64,000 bases of DNA from assembly GCA_009667805.1 (NCBI GenBank), contig CM019067.1, forward strand, positions 67,130,637 to 67,194,636, read 5' to 3'. Position 1 is the stretch's first letter. Every line of letters begins with the position of its first letter. The stretch comes from Leptobrachium leishanense (lineage: Eukaryota; Chordata; Amphibia; Anura; Megophryidae). Below the pieces are notes generated by a model. It worked only from the letters and a program-made list of their open reading frames with translations, made no database searches and was not told where the DNA came from. Position numbers and translations under genes: made by a program. This document shows, in pieces, positions 1-11,448 of the stretch.

Positions 1-197
1 AGGGTTGGGGTGGAAATGGGACGAGTGGACTGCAAGGTAAGAGTGATGGACTAGTGGGAGTGATGGACTGCAATGTTAGAGTGATGGACTGGTTGCATCA
101 GTGAGTCGGGTGGTAGGCTTCCCTAAATTTGAATGTCTTAAGAGAGCGTTTGAAGGAAGGGAAACTAGGAGAGAGTCTGACAGTACGAGGGAAACTG
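1..197 (-). repeat. L2-like LINE 3' fragment, cut by the window edge
   Basis: Reverse complement of the C-terminal coding part of the L2-type element seen more completely at 33197-33800 and 37868-38625. The shared landmarks are the gggaagcctaccaccc-like stretch (here near 100-130) and the run before the tacgaggga motif at about 185-193, where homology stops. The gagtgatggactgca phrase is locally repeated. No open frame of useful length remains. Confidence 0.75.
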
Positions 198-940
198 TAA
201 CCATAATTTACCATTCCTTTCACTGTGCTTCTCACTGTAGTGTCTGCTGAAGTTGTTCAGTACAGTTTTAAACTGGGTTTCCACTGGTACTGCCAGCGCA
301 GTTTCTGCCAAAGATTTTAGCGTAGAGGTCATTGTCCTGTCCACTGTTGTTTCAGTCAAAGTAGTCTGGTGTTGTTTTCTCCAAAGTTTGAATGAGACGT
401 CTATGGAGATCGCTATTTTAAAATCTCTGAAGTATGTCCACTGGTGTTGCAAAAACAGTGACTTATGTGGTATATAAAATAAAGTCCAAATATTGGATAC
501 AGCGCAAACCATCAAAGTCTACATGCATATATACAATCATTGTATACGTCCAAGAGGTAGCTTAATGACATCTCCACTTGTATTGAATCTTGTCCCTCTG
601 TACATGTAAAACAAAAATTCAAAACCTAGTATAGTACCATAAGGATTCAGAACAATGGATAAGAAGGAATTACACTCACACATTTTTAAGCCTGTCCTGG
701 CTCTAGGAATGCATGCATGCAATATTCTCAGGAACCCAATACACCTTCTCTTGCTTCACCTCTGTTCCATTACAACCAAAAATAAGTAAAAAAAACCTCA
801 AAACCGTAAAAATAATGTAATTAAATAAAGGGAAGCGAAACTGTGTGATCAAAAAACGATAACTGTGTTTGCCCACATATAATATGGCTCATATTGCACA
901 GTTATCGATTATTGATAGCACATTTGCGCTTTATTTTATT
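198..940. other. No gene recognised; AT-rich unclassified sequence
   Basis: Short overlapping ORFs occur on both strands near 165-520, but they have no recognisable domain and overlap the L2 fragment at their end. I see no terminal repeats, tRNA-like boxes or splice-bounded coding signal. Confidence 0.5.
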
Positions 941-944
941 TTAA

Positions 945-2372
945 AAAAATCTCGACCCTAATCAATGAATCTTTGGTGACTGAATACATACCCAAATTCT
1001 AGAAGACTGAGACGGTGGTAACTATCCATAAAAGTGGTGAATATACCTTGGTATCTAACTACTGTCCAATATCATTGCTCCCTGTTATGTGGAAAACTTT
1101 GGAAAAATGTGTCTATACGCAATTATGTGATTATTACCAATGTTTAAATTATTTAACCCCAGATCAATCCGGCTTTCGTCCAAATCATTCAACTACAACT
1201 GCCCTTTTAAAAGTCTGTAATTATATCCAAGCTGGTATGGAACAATGAGACCTAACTGGAGCCATCTTCCTTGATTTTGCCAAGGCCTTTGACACAGTAG
1301 ACCATGGAATCCTATTACAAAAACGTAAAACCTCAGGTATTGGTGATCGCACGCTAAACCTGGTTTCATTCATATGTATCTGACGGTCGCAATATGTGTC
1401 CATTTCTGGCAGCTCCTCCCTCCCCCTCCCAGTCACGTGCGGTGTACCCCAAGGCTCAATACTCTGCCCCCTGCTATTCACAATATTCAGAAATGATCTG
1501 CCTTACGTCTGCAACGCCTCCACTGTACACATGTACGCAGACGACACCGTAATCTATAACGGCAAACCAAATCTCCCGCAGCTGGAGGACATGCTGCAAG
1601 AACAATTCACAGAGGTAAAAAAGTGGATGAAAGATAACAAATTTTTTTAAATACTGACAAAACTGTTACGATGCTCTTTGGAACAGCACCTAAACTACAC
1701 AAATTGCAAACACCCCATCTATGTGTCAGGACAAGATCAAATGGCACACTGACCACAGTCACTTCTCTCAAATATCTAGATATGTGATTAGAATAGACCC
1801 AAATCTATCGAAAAACTGTCATCTAAACTTTACCCCAAACTAGGGGCCCTGTACAGAAACCAATACTGCTTGAGCCCTGCAGTAAGAAAGCAGATTGTGC
1901 AACAAATGCTTATGCCGGCTATTGAATACGGACATGTAGTGTATGCAGCTGCCCCGCAAACGCACCTTCAGAAACTTACTACATTGTATAACTCATTCTG
2001 CCACTTTGTGCTACAATGTAACTACAAGATCTGCCATTGTGACATGTTAAAAGAGCTAAACTGGCTGTCACCGGAATCTGGACGCACCCTTCACCTTTCC
2101 ATTGACTTTTCCAACCAGGTGTTTAAGAGTTTTTCTGGGAAGCTACCACCCTACCTGAATAGATTGCTTCCCCCAGCAGCTACCTTATCCTATAACCTCT
2201 GATCCAGGCCCAGCACCTTACTTGCAATACCACAATACAAAAAGAAAGTGGCTCGATCCTCATTTTCCTACAGAGCACCGCAAATATGGAATAACCTCCA
2301 AGACACCATCAAATCTTCCCCCAGTCTTAATTCACTTAAGAGCTCCCTATTAACATACCTCAATATAGAATG
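945..2372 (+). pseudogene. Rex1/CR1-like non-LTR retrotransposon RT, 5'-truncated and broken
   Basis: Remnant of a reverse transcriptase of the CR1/L2/Rex1 group (Jockey superfamily), which normally copies its own RNA at a nicked target. Visible RT blocks in order are NYCPISLLPV (about 1055-1087), DQSGFRPNHSTTTALLK (about 1160-1212), FAKAFDTVDHGILLQK (about 1275-1322), GVPQGSILCPLLF (about 1441-1479) and the catalytic box YADDTVIY (1534-1557). The thumb and C-terminal part runs through 1870-2340 (PAVRKQIVQQMLMPAIEYG onward). In-frame stops (TGA near 1246) and frameshifts break it. The endonuclease domain is missing, so the copy is 5'-truncated. At 2369-2372 it is interrupted by an LTR insertion. 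The last 20 bp before a Tc1 appear at 8145-8164 and the 3' UTR at 11009-11448. A second copy lies on the minus strand at 29165-31510. Confidence 0.9.
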
Positions 2373-3664
2373 TGTAGCGCTGGTTTTAAATCCCCTGTCG
2401 TTGTAGTACTTGTTTTTGGCCACCGGAGGGAGACAAGCGCGATGTAAGACACTGAACATTGGGACTACATTTTCCAGCATGCTTTGCGGGCGGGAACAGG
2501 AAGTGGGTGGGAGAGAGAGACTGATATCCGCAGCCTCCTGGAAAGAGCTGGCAGAGCGTGCCGAGGAGTGAGAGGAGCAAGACGCAGTGTAGCAGAAAGT
2601 GATCTCGACCAGGCCAGAGCGCAGGTGTGGCCTAGCGGAGCTAGAGATCGGGTTTTCCCTTCCTATTTAACGAAGACCCAGTAACCCACGCTGAGACAGA
2701 GTAAGCTGAAGGACCCCGAGTGAGGAGAACCGCAGACGATTTAACAGGGAGTGCAGGCGGTGAGCTGGACATCTTGTGGCCGATATAGAGGAGCAAGACA
2801 ACGGATCCGGTGACACAGAGAACCCCAGTCAAAATCGAGCGGAGAGACGTCCTGGGTCGAGCGGAGCACCGAGTATCTGGCGGATGGGTGAGAGGCTTTC
2901 CAGGCCACGGTGAAATACTAAAGCAACTACAGTTTGTTCCAAAACCTACAGGGTCCCAACGTGACTAGTCGAAGATACCTCCTAAATAATTCACTGGCCA
3001 GTTGAATATTGTACCCGGGTACCAATACACGCATACACACAGTGGCGTAGCGTGGGGGGGGCAATAGGGGCGGGAGCCCCGGGCGCAATTTTCGTAGGGG
3101 GCGTAAAAATAAATTTGCGCCCCCTAATAGCTTGAAGCTTCCAGCAGCTGGTATCGGCTCACAGGGTCCTCCCATTGGCTGTGCGGGTCATGTGACACCA
3201 CAAGGAGGGAACAGGCAGCTGCGGGAAATCCCTCTGACTGGTCTGGAAGGACATGTGACTTCTCATGTCACTGCACCACGTGGGCTCTGAAGAACGCGAG
3301 ATGCCTGCACTGAGTGGGAGGGCGTGTGAGTGCCTGCATGAAGAATCCAGGAGAAGGAGCATGGAGGGAGCCGTGTATAACTGCTGGCACCTCCCCTCCG
3401 TGCACTAAGCTCTGATCGATCAGTTCTTGGAAGGTGAGAGAAAAGACCAAGGTGTCTTGTGAGTGACCCGACTGTCAGGGATGTATTATTTATTGTGTGC
3501 ACCCGCTGACTGCTCCCCCCTCCTCCCCCTCATGCAAGCACAGAGCTCCTCACCCTGCGCTGTCAATTCAGCAGGAAACACTAAGAAGGCGTGGGGGGGG
3601 CACAGTTGTAGGAACAATATTAATCATTATATTAGTTTAAAAGTCCTTGTCTGGTCTCTCACTT

Positions 3665-3845
3665 AGGATACAGGCACTGTATGGCAGCTGTATGGCACTG
3701 TATGGCAACGTATGGCAGCTGTATTTCACTGTATGTCACTATTGCAGCTGTATGTCACTATATTGCAGCTGTTTCTCTGTATGGCAGCTGTATGTCACTA
3801 TATTGCAGCTGTTTCTCTGTATTGAAGCTCTATGGCAGTTCAGGC
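3665..3845. repeat. Minisatellite of tatggcagctgtat-type units
   Basis: Irregular tandem units built on ATGGCAGCTGTATGTCACTA and ATTGCAGCTGTTTCTCTGT occur inside the hAT B arm. Two short ORFs across it are by-products of the repeat and are not genes. Confidence 0.75.
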
Positions 3846-4220
3846 ATCACGATAAGCCCTCCCCCCCTTCATAAACACACACAGAATCACTGTCAGGGTC
3901 CTGCTTTGAAAAGCAGGTAAGACCTAGAGGTGTCTGGGTGAGATTCTTCATAGCGGGTTAATGTGTGAATGACAGCTGCTGAGTAGGGATGAGCAGAACA
4001 TACCCCGAGTTCGGTTCGAGCCCGAACCCGAACTTCCCATTTGTTCGGGTCCGAACCCGAACCCCCATGCAAGTCAATGGGGCTGAAAATTCGGTATTTT
4101 AGAGTGCCCTCTAAGAGGGCATATATGCTACATATTTGCCATAAAAGGTGTATGGGGGTCCGGGTAGTGCCCTGGGGGACAGGAAACAAGGACAAAAAGT
4201 TTTTAAAAAAACGTTTTTAA

Positions 4221-5466
4221 CCCTTTCGCTGCTGAGGCTTTTCCCGCCCCTGTGCTGAGGTCATTTTTTACCTGTTTTGCGCATCATGTTTAAACGTGTT
4301 TTTAAGGCTTATTTTAGTATATGACCCAGACATATTATATATCGTTCTTTCCGTCAGACTCGGTAGATTCATAATATGTCATTATTATATGTATACGTTA
4401 TGTCATGTCTGTATATTATAACAAAAAATGCAATAAAATATGAATTTTTAATAATTTACAATGTGTAAAGTGTTTTTTTCCACATTTTAACATGCGAGCA
4501 ATTGCGGTTATATTTTGTATGGGGTGCGCTTGTTAAAAAAATTAGAGATGGGGTCTCGTTACATTTTTTTTTGGGGAAAATTACACTATTTTTAACAAAC
4601 GCACCGCATACAAAAATCGTTAGTGCAGCATCATTGTTCACATTATAATTGAAATGGGAACAATATTGCTACGCTAACAAACCAAAAAAAATAAAAAAAA
4701 AGGGGTTTTTTTTTTTTTTAATTTTTTTTTTTAATTTTTTTTTATTTTTATTTTTATTTTTAATTTTTTTTTTTTTTTTACAAATTTTTTAACTTTCATG
4801 TTTGGTATCGTTGGAACGGCCATGCTCTGGCCGATCCAACGATATCAAAATTTAACCCCTAGCTGCCACGGATCGGGAGATAGGGAGTTCATTGGAACTC
4901 CCTATCTCCACACTTGGTGGCAGTTAGGGGTTAACGCTAGGACTGGCATCATCGTGCTGCGCACAATGACGCCAGTCCTCTGGGGGAGTTCCCGGAAGCT
5001 TGGCCGACATCCAAGATGTCGGCCAGCTCCCGGGAAGGATCGCGAATCGGCGCTTTTCAGCGCCGATTTGCGATCCAGCTCCCCAGGGGTTAATGCCAGG
5101 CATCATTTGGAAGGGCAGGCTGTGCCCTTCCAAATGATGCCTGGGTTAAGCCCCTGTGTGCCACCGATCGGGAGGGAGAGAGGTCCGAAGGACCTCCCCC
5201 CCCTCCCTTTCAGGCGCCTCCTCCGCACATGCGGGGGGGGCGCCTGAATTAGGTGTCATCGCGCCCCCGCGATGACACCTAATAATGGCGGCTGGTGGTC
5301 CGGATGCCGGGCTGACATCCAGGATGTCAGCCCGCACCGGAGGGGCCAGCGATCGGCCGGAACCCGGCCGAACGCTGACCCCAAACTGAGGACGCGCTCA
5401 GCGCGTCCTCAGCACACCAGCGGTAATGCTGAGGACGCGCTGAGCGCGTCCTTAGCATTGAAGTGG
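4221..5466 (+). mobile_element. piggyBac-type MITE (family pB1), copy 1, TTAA TSD
   Basis: It begins CCCTTTCGCTGCTGAGG and ends CCTTAGCATTGAAGTGG, imperfect inverted repeats flanked on both sides by TTAA (4217-4220, 5467-5470), the piggyBac target. It is nearly identical to 9550-10773. The left half is AT-rich with long T/A runs (4690-4780). The right half (4800-5460) is a chain of about nine short perfect or near-perfect hairpins. ORFs of 60-150 codons here read through the hairpins and encode nothing recognisable. Confidence 0.9.
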
Positions 5467-5737
5467 TTAAAGGGACAGTGAGTTTTCCATGAAATAAGGG
5501 TTAAAAATAAAAATGAAAAATTCCTTCAAATATCGTGCCTAGGAGGTCCCCATAACCTGCCCATGAAGTGGCGGATTTCTAGGATGTATAGAAATATGTA
5601 AAAACCAAAAAATGACATTTCAAATGACGGTAAATGCTTTTCCTTTAATCTATCCATAAACAACTGCTTGGGGCGGCCGTCTGTATGAAAAGTGGAGACA
5701 TTTTCGGACACGCAGAAAAAGTTTACTGATTTTTTGG

Positions 5738-6665
5738 CGGTGAAAAGCAGGAGAATGGAAACTTCTGGACCAAAAAGCCGATTTGAAAAGTGAGATAAAT
5801 GGGAGAATTTTTCTGGTTCGGCTATTTTGACCTAGAATTTTCCATTCTCCAGTCATTCTCCTGAGTTTCACCTTTCTCTGAATAACCCTGACAGGGGACA
5901 GCGGTGAAGAGCAGGAGAATGACTGGAGAATGGAAAATTCTAGGTCAAAATAACCAAACCAGAAAAATTCTCCCATTTAGGCTAGGGTCAGACTAGCGAA
6001 TTTTTAACGTGCGTTTAGGCGCACTTAATCATGGCCGCAATAGCAGCAAATGACGGGCAATGACGGCCAATATACGAAGTACGGTCGCACGAAAGTCCGG
6101 CTGCGCAACGCAAGTGAAAAATGAACGCATTTTTTTGAGAACGCAGAACCACTAGTACGGACGTACAGAGTGCGCTGCGTCCACTAGCGGCATGTGTGCG
6201 TGATTTGGAGACGTCAGACCCTGCTCATGTCCGGCCAACATAACGTCCAGACACCCAAAGTTTCCTGGTTTGGATCCATAAAAAATCACGTACAAAAATG
6301 CGCATCGTATGACCGTTTTCGCGCAATCCGTGAAAAAATACGGCAATGCGTTCGGACGCACTTTTTGACGGTCGCTGCGAAAAATGCGTTTGTCTGACCC
6401 TAGCCTTATCTCACTTTCCAAATCGGCTATTTGGTCCAGATTGTTCTCTTTTCCTGCCATTCTCCTGGTTTTCACCTTTCTCTGAACAACCCTGAGAGAG
6501 AGGTGAAAGCCAGGAGAACTGGCAAGAGAAGAGAACAATCTAGACCAAATAGCCGATTTGGAAAGTGAGATAAATGGGAGAATTTTTCTGGTTTGGCTAT
6601 TTTGACCTAGAATTTTCACTTCTCCAGTTATTCTCCTACTTTTCACCTTTCTCTGAATAACCCTG
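5738..6665. mobile_element. Three palindromic MITEs (family P) in tandem
   Basis: Each unit is a roughly 180-bp hairpin. One arm reads from CAGGGTTATTCAGAG through aggtgaaa..caggagaa..tctaggtcaaaatagcc, and the other is its reverse complement, ending CTCTGAATAACCCTG. Units are 5738-5890 (left edge decayed), 5892-6494 (split by a 426-bp insertion at 5980-6405) and 6495-6665. Single copies of the same family lie at 15650-15832, 22682-22863 and 25534-25715. ORFs across them are shadows of the palindrome. Confidence 0.85.
5980..6405. mobile_element. TTA-flanked MITE (family H), copy 1
   Basis: Inverted termini GGCTAGGGTCAGAC and GTCTGACCCTAGCC are flanked by TTA on both sides (5977-5979, 6406-6408). 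Removing it restores the host palindrome (cccat TTA tctcac). A 3-bp TWA target fits PIF/Harbinger-type elements. The interior is unusually CpG-rich for vertebrate repeat DNA. Related copies lie at 13216-13640, 13689-14105 and 47643-48091, with an inverted partial copy at 51898-52202. Confidence 0.88.
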
Positions 6666-8382
6666 TGAATGTTTAATCCCGAGGTGAAAAATAACATTGC
6701 TTTAGATTTTTTTCAAACACCAGTTAAATGCAGCATATTAGGATGTTTTAGGAAAATTAATTCTCAAATCTCAATCAGAAGCAGACACCACCCCACCCTC
6801 AGTATATTGTACAATGTATCAAATTGATTACCAGACTAAAAACACCTGGTGTTATGCCCGTTTGTGAACAGAGGTCATTTAGAGTTGATAATCTTTCCAC
6901 GAACACATTAGTTTTTAATTAAATATCTAATAAACCGTTGCTTATAATATTCTGCAGTAAAGAGTCTCTTTACTTCTAGATTTTTTAGTATTTTTTTAAG
7001 CATTTTCTATACTTTTTTCAAAATTTCTTTTTTTTTTTCGAACCCGAACCGAACACGCCCAAAAAGTTCGAAATTCGCGAACTTTAGAACTGCCAAAGTT
7101 CGGGTCGAATTCCGAACCGTCCGAACCCGAACAGCTCATCCCTACTGCTGAGGTTACAAATAAATGGCAGGTGACCATGGGTTTAAAACCCAGCAATGTG
7201 TGGCTTGTGTCAGACGTTTTTTCTGCTTTACATAGGAGTGTGAGAGTTTCTGTGTGCATCTGTGCATGAATGTGTTTATTTATAACACAATGTTTGTGTT
7301 ATAGTGTGTGTTCATGAGCAGGTCTCTATATTAAATTGATTGCATCATATGAGAAGAAAGTCTGGTATTGTCTTTTATTGATTACCTGTAGGTTTATCCA
7401 TTCCTGTGTGCACCTGAATGTTTTTCATCCACATGCATGCCTATATGTGTGTTTGTTTCTGCCTTTGTACGTCAGTACATATGACTGTCTCTATGGTTAT
7501 ATTTTGTCAGTATATATATAATGGAGTCTGCGTGAAATAAATATTTGTCAATGCTTGCTGTCTTTGTATGTTGTGTCAGAGTGTGTCTTTATGTACAGTA
7601 TGCTTACCTGTAAAGAAATCATTTTTATTGCTGTGGAGCTCAGTGATACCCTGATACCCACTGCACGTTACTGTGAATTCTGTGATATGCTCATACACAC
7701 GGTACATTACTGTGAGTTTTATTGCCGTAGAGTCGATATTGTAGAGCTGGAGGGGTCCAGTGCGTGGGGGCGCAATTCTTGCCTTGCCCCGGGCTCTGAC
7801 AACACCCGCTACGCCACTGCATACACATACATTCCTTGGGACATAACCTGTACGAGGCTCACACTCCAACCACTAAGGGGTTAAAAATACTTTTTTTTCC
7901 TTTTCCGCTGCGCGTTTCTCGCATTACGAAGGGCTGTATTTTTCCTTTTCCGCTGCGTGTTTCTCGTATTACGAAGTACTGTAAAAATATATACATATAC
8001 CGTGTTACTCATTATATGCCCGTTTATTCAGTAAACTATATAATTTATAAAATCCACGACGGTGCTGGAGTATATTTATTCCCTAGTGAGGGGAGACTGA
8101 CCCGAGGTTCAAATTCAGCGGCTCCTCCGGGAGTGAGCGCTACAAATGCAACTGTAAACATGTACAGTTGTGTTCAAAATTATTCAACCCCCACTGAAAT
8201 TGAGTGTTTTGGCCAGTTTGACATTGATTTTGATCATTCAGTCATCTTGCTTACAATTAAATCAAAGAGGCACGTGTAGGTCAGACAAATATAACATAAC
8301 ATTTATAATGAAATAACCACAAATGTCTTTTCTGTGCTCACATCATTATCAGTTTTATTCAACCCCCAAGTGACATTCAATC

Positions 8383-9405
8383 TTAGTACTTAGTACAACA
8401 TCCTTTTACAGTTATAACAGCTTTTAAACGTGAAGCATAGCTTGACACAAGTGTCTTGCAGCGATCTACGGGTATCTTCGCCCATTCGTCATGGTCAAAA
8501 GCCTCCAGTTCAGTCACATTCTTAGGCTTGCGCACTGCAACTGCTTTCTTTAAGTCCCACCAGAGGTTCTCAATCGGATTTAAGTCAGGTGACTGCGATG
8601 GCCACTCCAAAATGTTCCAGCCTTTAATCTGCAACCATGCTCTAGTGGACTTGGAGGTATGCTTGGGATCATTGTCCTGTTGAAAGGTCCAACGTCTCCC
8701 AAGCCTCAGGTTTGTGATGGACTGCATCACATTGTCATCCAATATCTCCTGGTACTGAAGAGAATTCATGGTACCTTGCACACGCTGAAGCTTCCCTGTA
8801 CCTGCAGAAGCAAAACAGCCCCAAAGCATGATTGACCCCCCCATGCTTCACAGTAGGCAAGGTGTTCTTGTCTTCATAGGCCTTGTTCTTCCTCCTCCAA
8901 ACATAGCGTTGATCCATGGGCCCAAACAGTTCTCATTTTTTTCATCATTCCCACAGAACACTATCCCAAAACTTCTGTGGTTTGTCCACATGACTTTTGG
9001 CATACTGCAGTTGACTCTTCTTATTCTTTGGAGACAGCAAGGGGGTGCGCCTGGGAGTTCTGGCATGGAGGCCTTCATTACGCAGTGTGCGCCGTATTGT
9101 CTGAGCTGAAACTTCAGTACCCACATCTGACAAATCTTTTCTCAGTTCCTCAGCAGTCACACGGGGACTTTTCTCCACTCTACGCTTCAGGTAGCGCACA
9201 GCAGTCGAAGTCAGCATCTTCTTTCTGCCATGACCAGGTAGCGTTTCAACAGTGCCCTTTGACTTGAATTTGCGAATGATGCTTCCTATGGTCTCTCTCT
9301 TGTATGTTTAACATCTTTGCAATCTTCTTATAGCCATTGCCCTTCCTGTGAAGAGTAATCGCCTCTTCTCTTGTCTTCCTGGACCATTCTCTTGACTTCA
9401 CCATG
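8383..9405 (-). pseudogene. Tc1 DD34E transposase, frameshifted
   Basis: Cut-and-paste transposase acting on the TIRs of element A. The probable start ATG is 9405-9403, giving MVKSREWSRKTREEAITLHR, the paired-like helix-turn-helix. A second DNA-binding stretch (VEKSPRVTAEELRKDL, about 9180-9130) is in a shifted frame. The first catalytic Asp lies near 8950 in NDEKNENC after a further indel. The 153-codon tail 8844-8383 is intact, with QQDNDPKHTS (second Asp) and SPDLNPIENLW (Glu), exactly 34 residues between them, and ends GCCTKY. A full-length Tc1 transposase is about 340 aa and the 1023-bp span fits. At least three frameshifts make it inactive. Confidence 0.93.
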
Positions 9406-9549
9406 TTTGTAACCACACCAGTAAATGTCTAGAAGGAGCTGAGTATCACAGTCATTTTAAAGCTGCCTAATTGGTGCTTATTATGCTTTATTGCTGCTCA
9501 GTGACATCCACAGGTGTTTTCAATACCTGATTGAAAACACTTGAATTAA

Positions 9550-10035
9550 CCCTTTCGCTGCTGAGGCTTTTCCCGCCCCTGTGCTGAGGTCATTTTTTAC
9601 CTGTTTTGCGCATCATGTTTAAACGTGTTTTTAAGGCTTATTTTAGTATATGACACCGACATATTATATATCGTTCTTTCCGTCAGACTCGGTAGATTCA
9701 TAATATGTCATTATTATATGTATACGTTATGTCATGTCTGTATATTATAACAAAAAATGCAATAAAATATGTATTTTCAATAATTTACAACGTGTAAAGT
9801 GTTTTTTTTCCACATTTTAACATGCGAGCAATTGCGGTTATATTTTGTATGGGGTGCGCTTGTTAAAAAAATTAGAGATGGGGTCTCGTTACATTTTTTT
9901 TTGGGGAAAATGACACTATTTTTAACAAACGCACCGCATACAAAAATCGTTAGTGCAGCATCATTGTTCACATTATAATTGAAATGGGAACAATATTGCT
10001 GCATTAACAAACCCAAAAAAAAAAAAAAAAGTGTT

Positions 10036-10076
<41 letters not shown>

Positions 10077-10773
10077 TTTTTTTTTTTACAACATTTTTAA
10101 CTTTCATGTTTGGTATCGTTGGAACGGCCATGCTCTGGCCGATCCAACGATATCAAAATTTAACCCCTAGCTGCCACGGATCGGGAGATAGGGAGTTCAT
10201 TGGAACTCCCTATCTCCACACTTGGTGGCAGTTAGGGGTTAACTGTAGGACTGGCGTCATCGTGCTACGCACGATGACGCCAGTCCTCTGGGGGAGTTCC
10301 CGGAAGCTTGGCCGACATCCAAGATGTCGGCCAGCTCCCGGGAAGGATCGCGAATCGGCGCTTTTCAGCGCCGATTTGCGATCCAGCTCCCCAGGGGTTA
10401 ATGCCAGGCATCATTTGGAAGGGCAGGCTGTGCCCTTCCAAATGATGCCTGGGTTAACCCCCTGTGCGCCGCCGATCGGGAGGGAGAGAGGTCCGAAGGA
10501 CCTCCCCCCCTCCCTTTCAGGCGCCTCCTCCGCACATGCGGGGGGGGCGCCTGAATTAGGTGTCATCGCGCCCCCGCGATGACACCTAATAATGGCGGCT
10601 GCTGGTCCGGATGCCGGGCTGACATCCAGGATGTCAGCCCGCACCGGAGGGGCCAGCGATCGGCCGGAACCCGGCCGAACGCTGACCCCAATGTGAGGAC
10701 GCGCTCAGCGCGTCCTCAGCACACCAGCGGTAATGCTGAGGACGCGCTGAGCGCGTCCTTAGCATTGAAGTGG
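9550..10773 (+). mobile_element. piggyBac-type MITE (family pB1), copy 2, TTAA TSD
   Basis: Near-identical to 4221-5466 with the same termini, here flanked by TTAA (9546-9549, 10774-10777) in the 5' part of Tc1 element A. The same chain of hairpins is present. The close match between copies suggests recent activity of this family. A poly-T tract of about 45 bp lies at 10038-10087. Confidence 0.93.
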
Positions 10774-11008
10774 TTAACCTCTGTTCTTCAGAGTGGTAGT
10801 CTTTAAGGGGTTGAATAATTGTGTCAATGAAGAATTCACAAAAGAAACATTTACTACTGTATTACAAAACCAATTGATGTCATTTTAGTTGCATATGGTT
10901 CTTTAAAAAGTCCTTGTAGGATTTCATTCTGAATACAATTACAAATGTACACTAAATTCCCTAAAACCCTTTACAGCATTGGGGGTTGAATAATTTTGAA
11001 CACAACTG

Positions 11009-11448
11009 TAACATAATGAATATATTTCCTACATATTTATTTCCTATTAAGCTGTATATTTGTGTTTTTAATATCTTGCATTTTTTTTTACTTTGTATTT
11101 CTGTAACAACTGTAGCAATTCAATGTTCTTGAACCCAGGACATACTTGAAAACGAGAGAAATATCAATGTATCCTTCCTGGTAAAATACTTTGGGCTAAA
11201 TTACAATCTTCGCCCAGACGTTTGTACGGCACAAAAAACCATTAATGCAAGGGATAAAACCCTTTGTGCCGAATGCCATATTACATAGTCAGCGCAACAA
11301 ACGCGCATAATCGTCTACCGCGAGTGAACCTACGTGAACGCTGCGCGAGCTTACTGTACGTCGCTTGGCGCACAAATTTGCGCATTGTGCGAGCGTTTTT
11401 GCGCAAAGATTGTAATTTAGCCCTTTATAAATAAATAAATATTATAGA
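11009..11448 (+). repeat. 3' UTR and tail of the LINE that starts at 945
   Basis: Continues the element after the Tc1: tttcctacatatttatt, tttgtatttctgtaac, then the conserved end gaacccaggacatacttgaa, tgtatccttcctggtaaa and ACTTTATAAATAAATAAATA. The same end recurs at 18305-18365, 30827-31040 (minus), 40078-40135 and 46664-46735 (minus). A MITE (11193-11423) is inserted in the tail at CTTT/TTTATAAA. Confidence 0.85.
11193..11423. mobile_element. MITE family G, short copy 1 (TTT TSD)
   Basis: Inverted termini GGGCTAAATTACAATCTT and its complement AAGATTGTAATTTAGCCC are flanked by TTT. It is about 230 bp, an internal-deletion form of the 719-bp copy at 11726-12444. The interior is rich in gcgca/tgcgc motifs. 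It sits in the LINE tail at exactly the position used by the copy at 29193-30826. Confidence 0.88.

Larger units (their letters stand above)
3984..7144 (-). mobile_element. Non-autonomous hAT element A, copy 1, 8-bp TSD CTGCTGAG
   Basis: Ends are TAGGGATGAGC and GCTCATCCCTA, with an exact 8-bp TSD CTGCTGAG at 3976-3983 and 7145-7152. Sub-terminal sequence is dense in TTCGGGTYCGAACCCGAA motifs. A second copy (35945-37784) lies in the opposite orientation: 6896-7144 matches the reverse complement of about 35945-36260, including a ctttactgcagaatat landmark. No transposase remains. The interior carries a TTAA element (4221-5466) and three palindromic MITEs (5738-6665). Confidence 0.92.
3040..7819. 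mobile_element. Non-autonomous hAT element B, 8-bp TSD CATACACA
   Basis: Terminal inverted repeats read CAGTGGCGTAGC at the left and GCTACGCCACTG at the right. They are flanked by an exact 8-bp duplication CATACACA (3032-3039 and 7820-7827), the hAT signature. The own sequence is 3040-3975 plus about 7153-7819. It is GC-rich near the left end and holds no transposase. The rest is a second hAT (3984-7144) with its own insertions. Confidence 0.9.
2373..8144. mobile_element. Solo LTR (about 984 bp) split by a hAT insertion
   Basis: Sequence starting TGTAGCGCT and ending AGCGCTACA interrupts the LINE 3' UTR. The two flanks rejoin the LINE (caatatagaatg, then aatgcaactgtaaacatg), with AATG duplicated at 2369-2372 and 8145-8148. 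TG...CA ends with a 9-bp terminal inverted repeat and a 4-bp TSD are what an LTR retrotransposon leaves. After removing the hAT (3040-7819 plus its TSD) about 984 bp remain and no gag/pol is seen, so I read it as a solo LTR. A copy of ttttccgctgcgygtttctcg is duplicated in tandem at 7895-7975. Copia, Gypsy or ERV origin cannot be told from the LTR alone. Confidence 0.7.
8165..11008 (-). mobile_element. Tc1-like transposon A, split by a piggyBac-type MITE
   Basis: Terminal inverted repeats begin CAGTTGTGTTCAAAATTATT at the left and end with its complement at 11008, between TA dinucleotides (8163-8164, 11009-11010). Without the TTAA element at 9550-10773 the transposon is about 1.6 kb, full autonomous size for Tc1. 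It sits in the 3' UTR of the LINE that starts at 945. The transposase (minus strand) is frameshifted. Confidence 0.95.

Noticed and set aside
165..515. 116-codon minus-strand ORF next to an overlapping plus-strand ORF
   Set aside because: It overlaps an L2 fragment at its end and has no domain; overlapping frames on both strands suggest chance.
4798..5247. 149-codon ORF, with a similar one at 10031-10582
   Set aside because: Both run through the hairpin half of pB1 MITEs and have mirror-image ORFs on the other strand.
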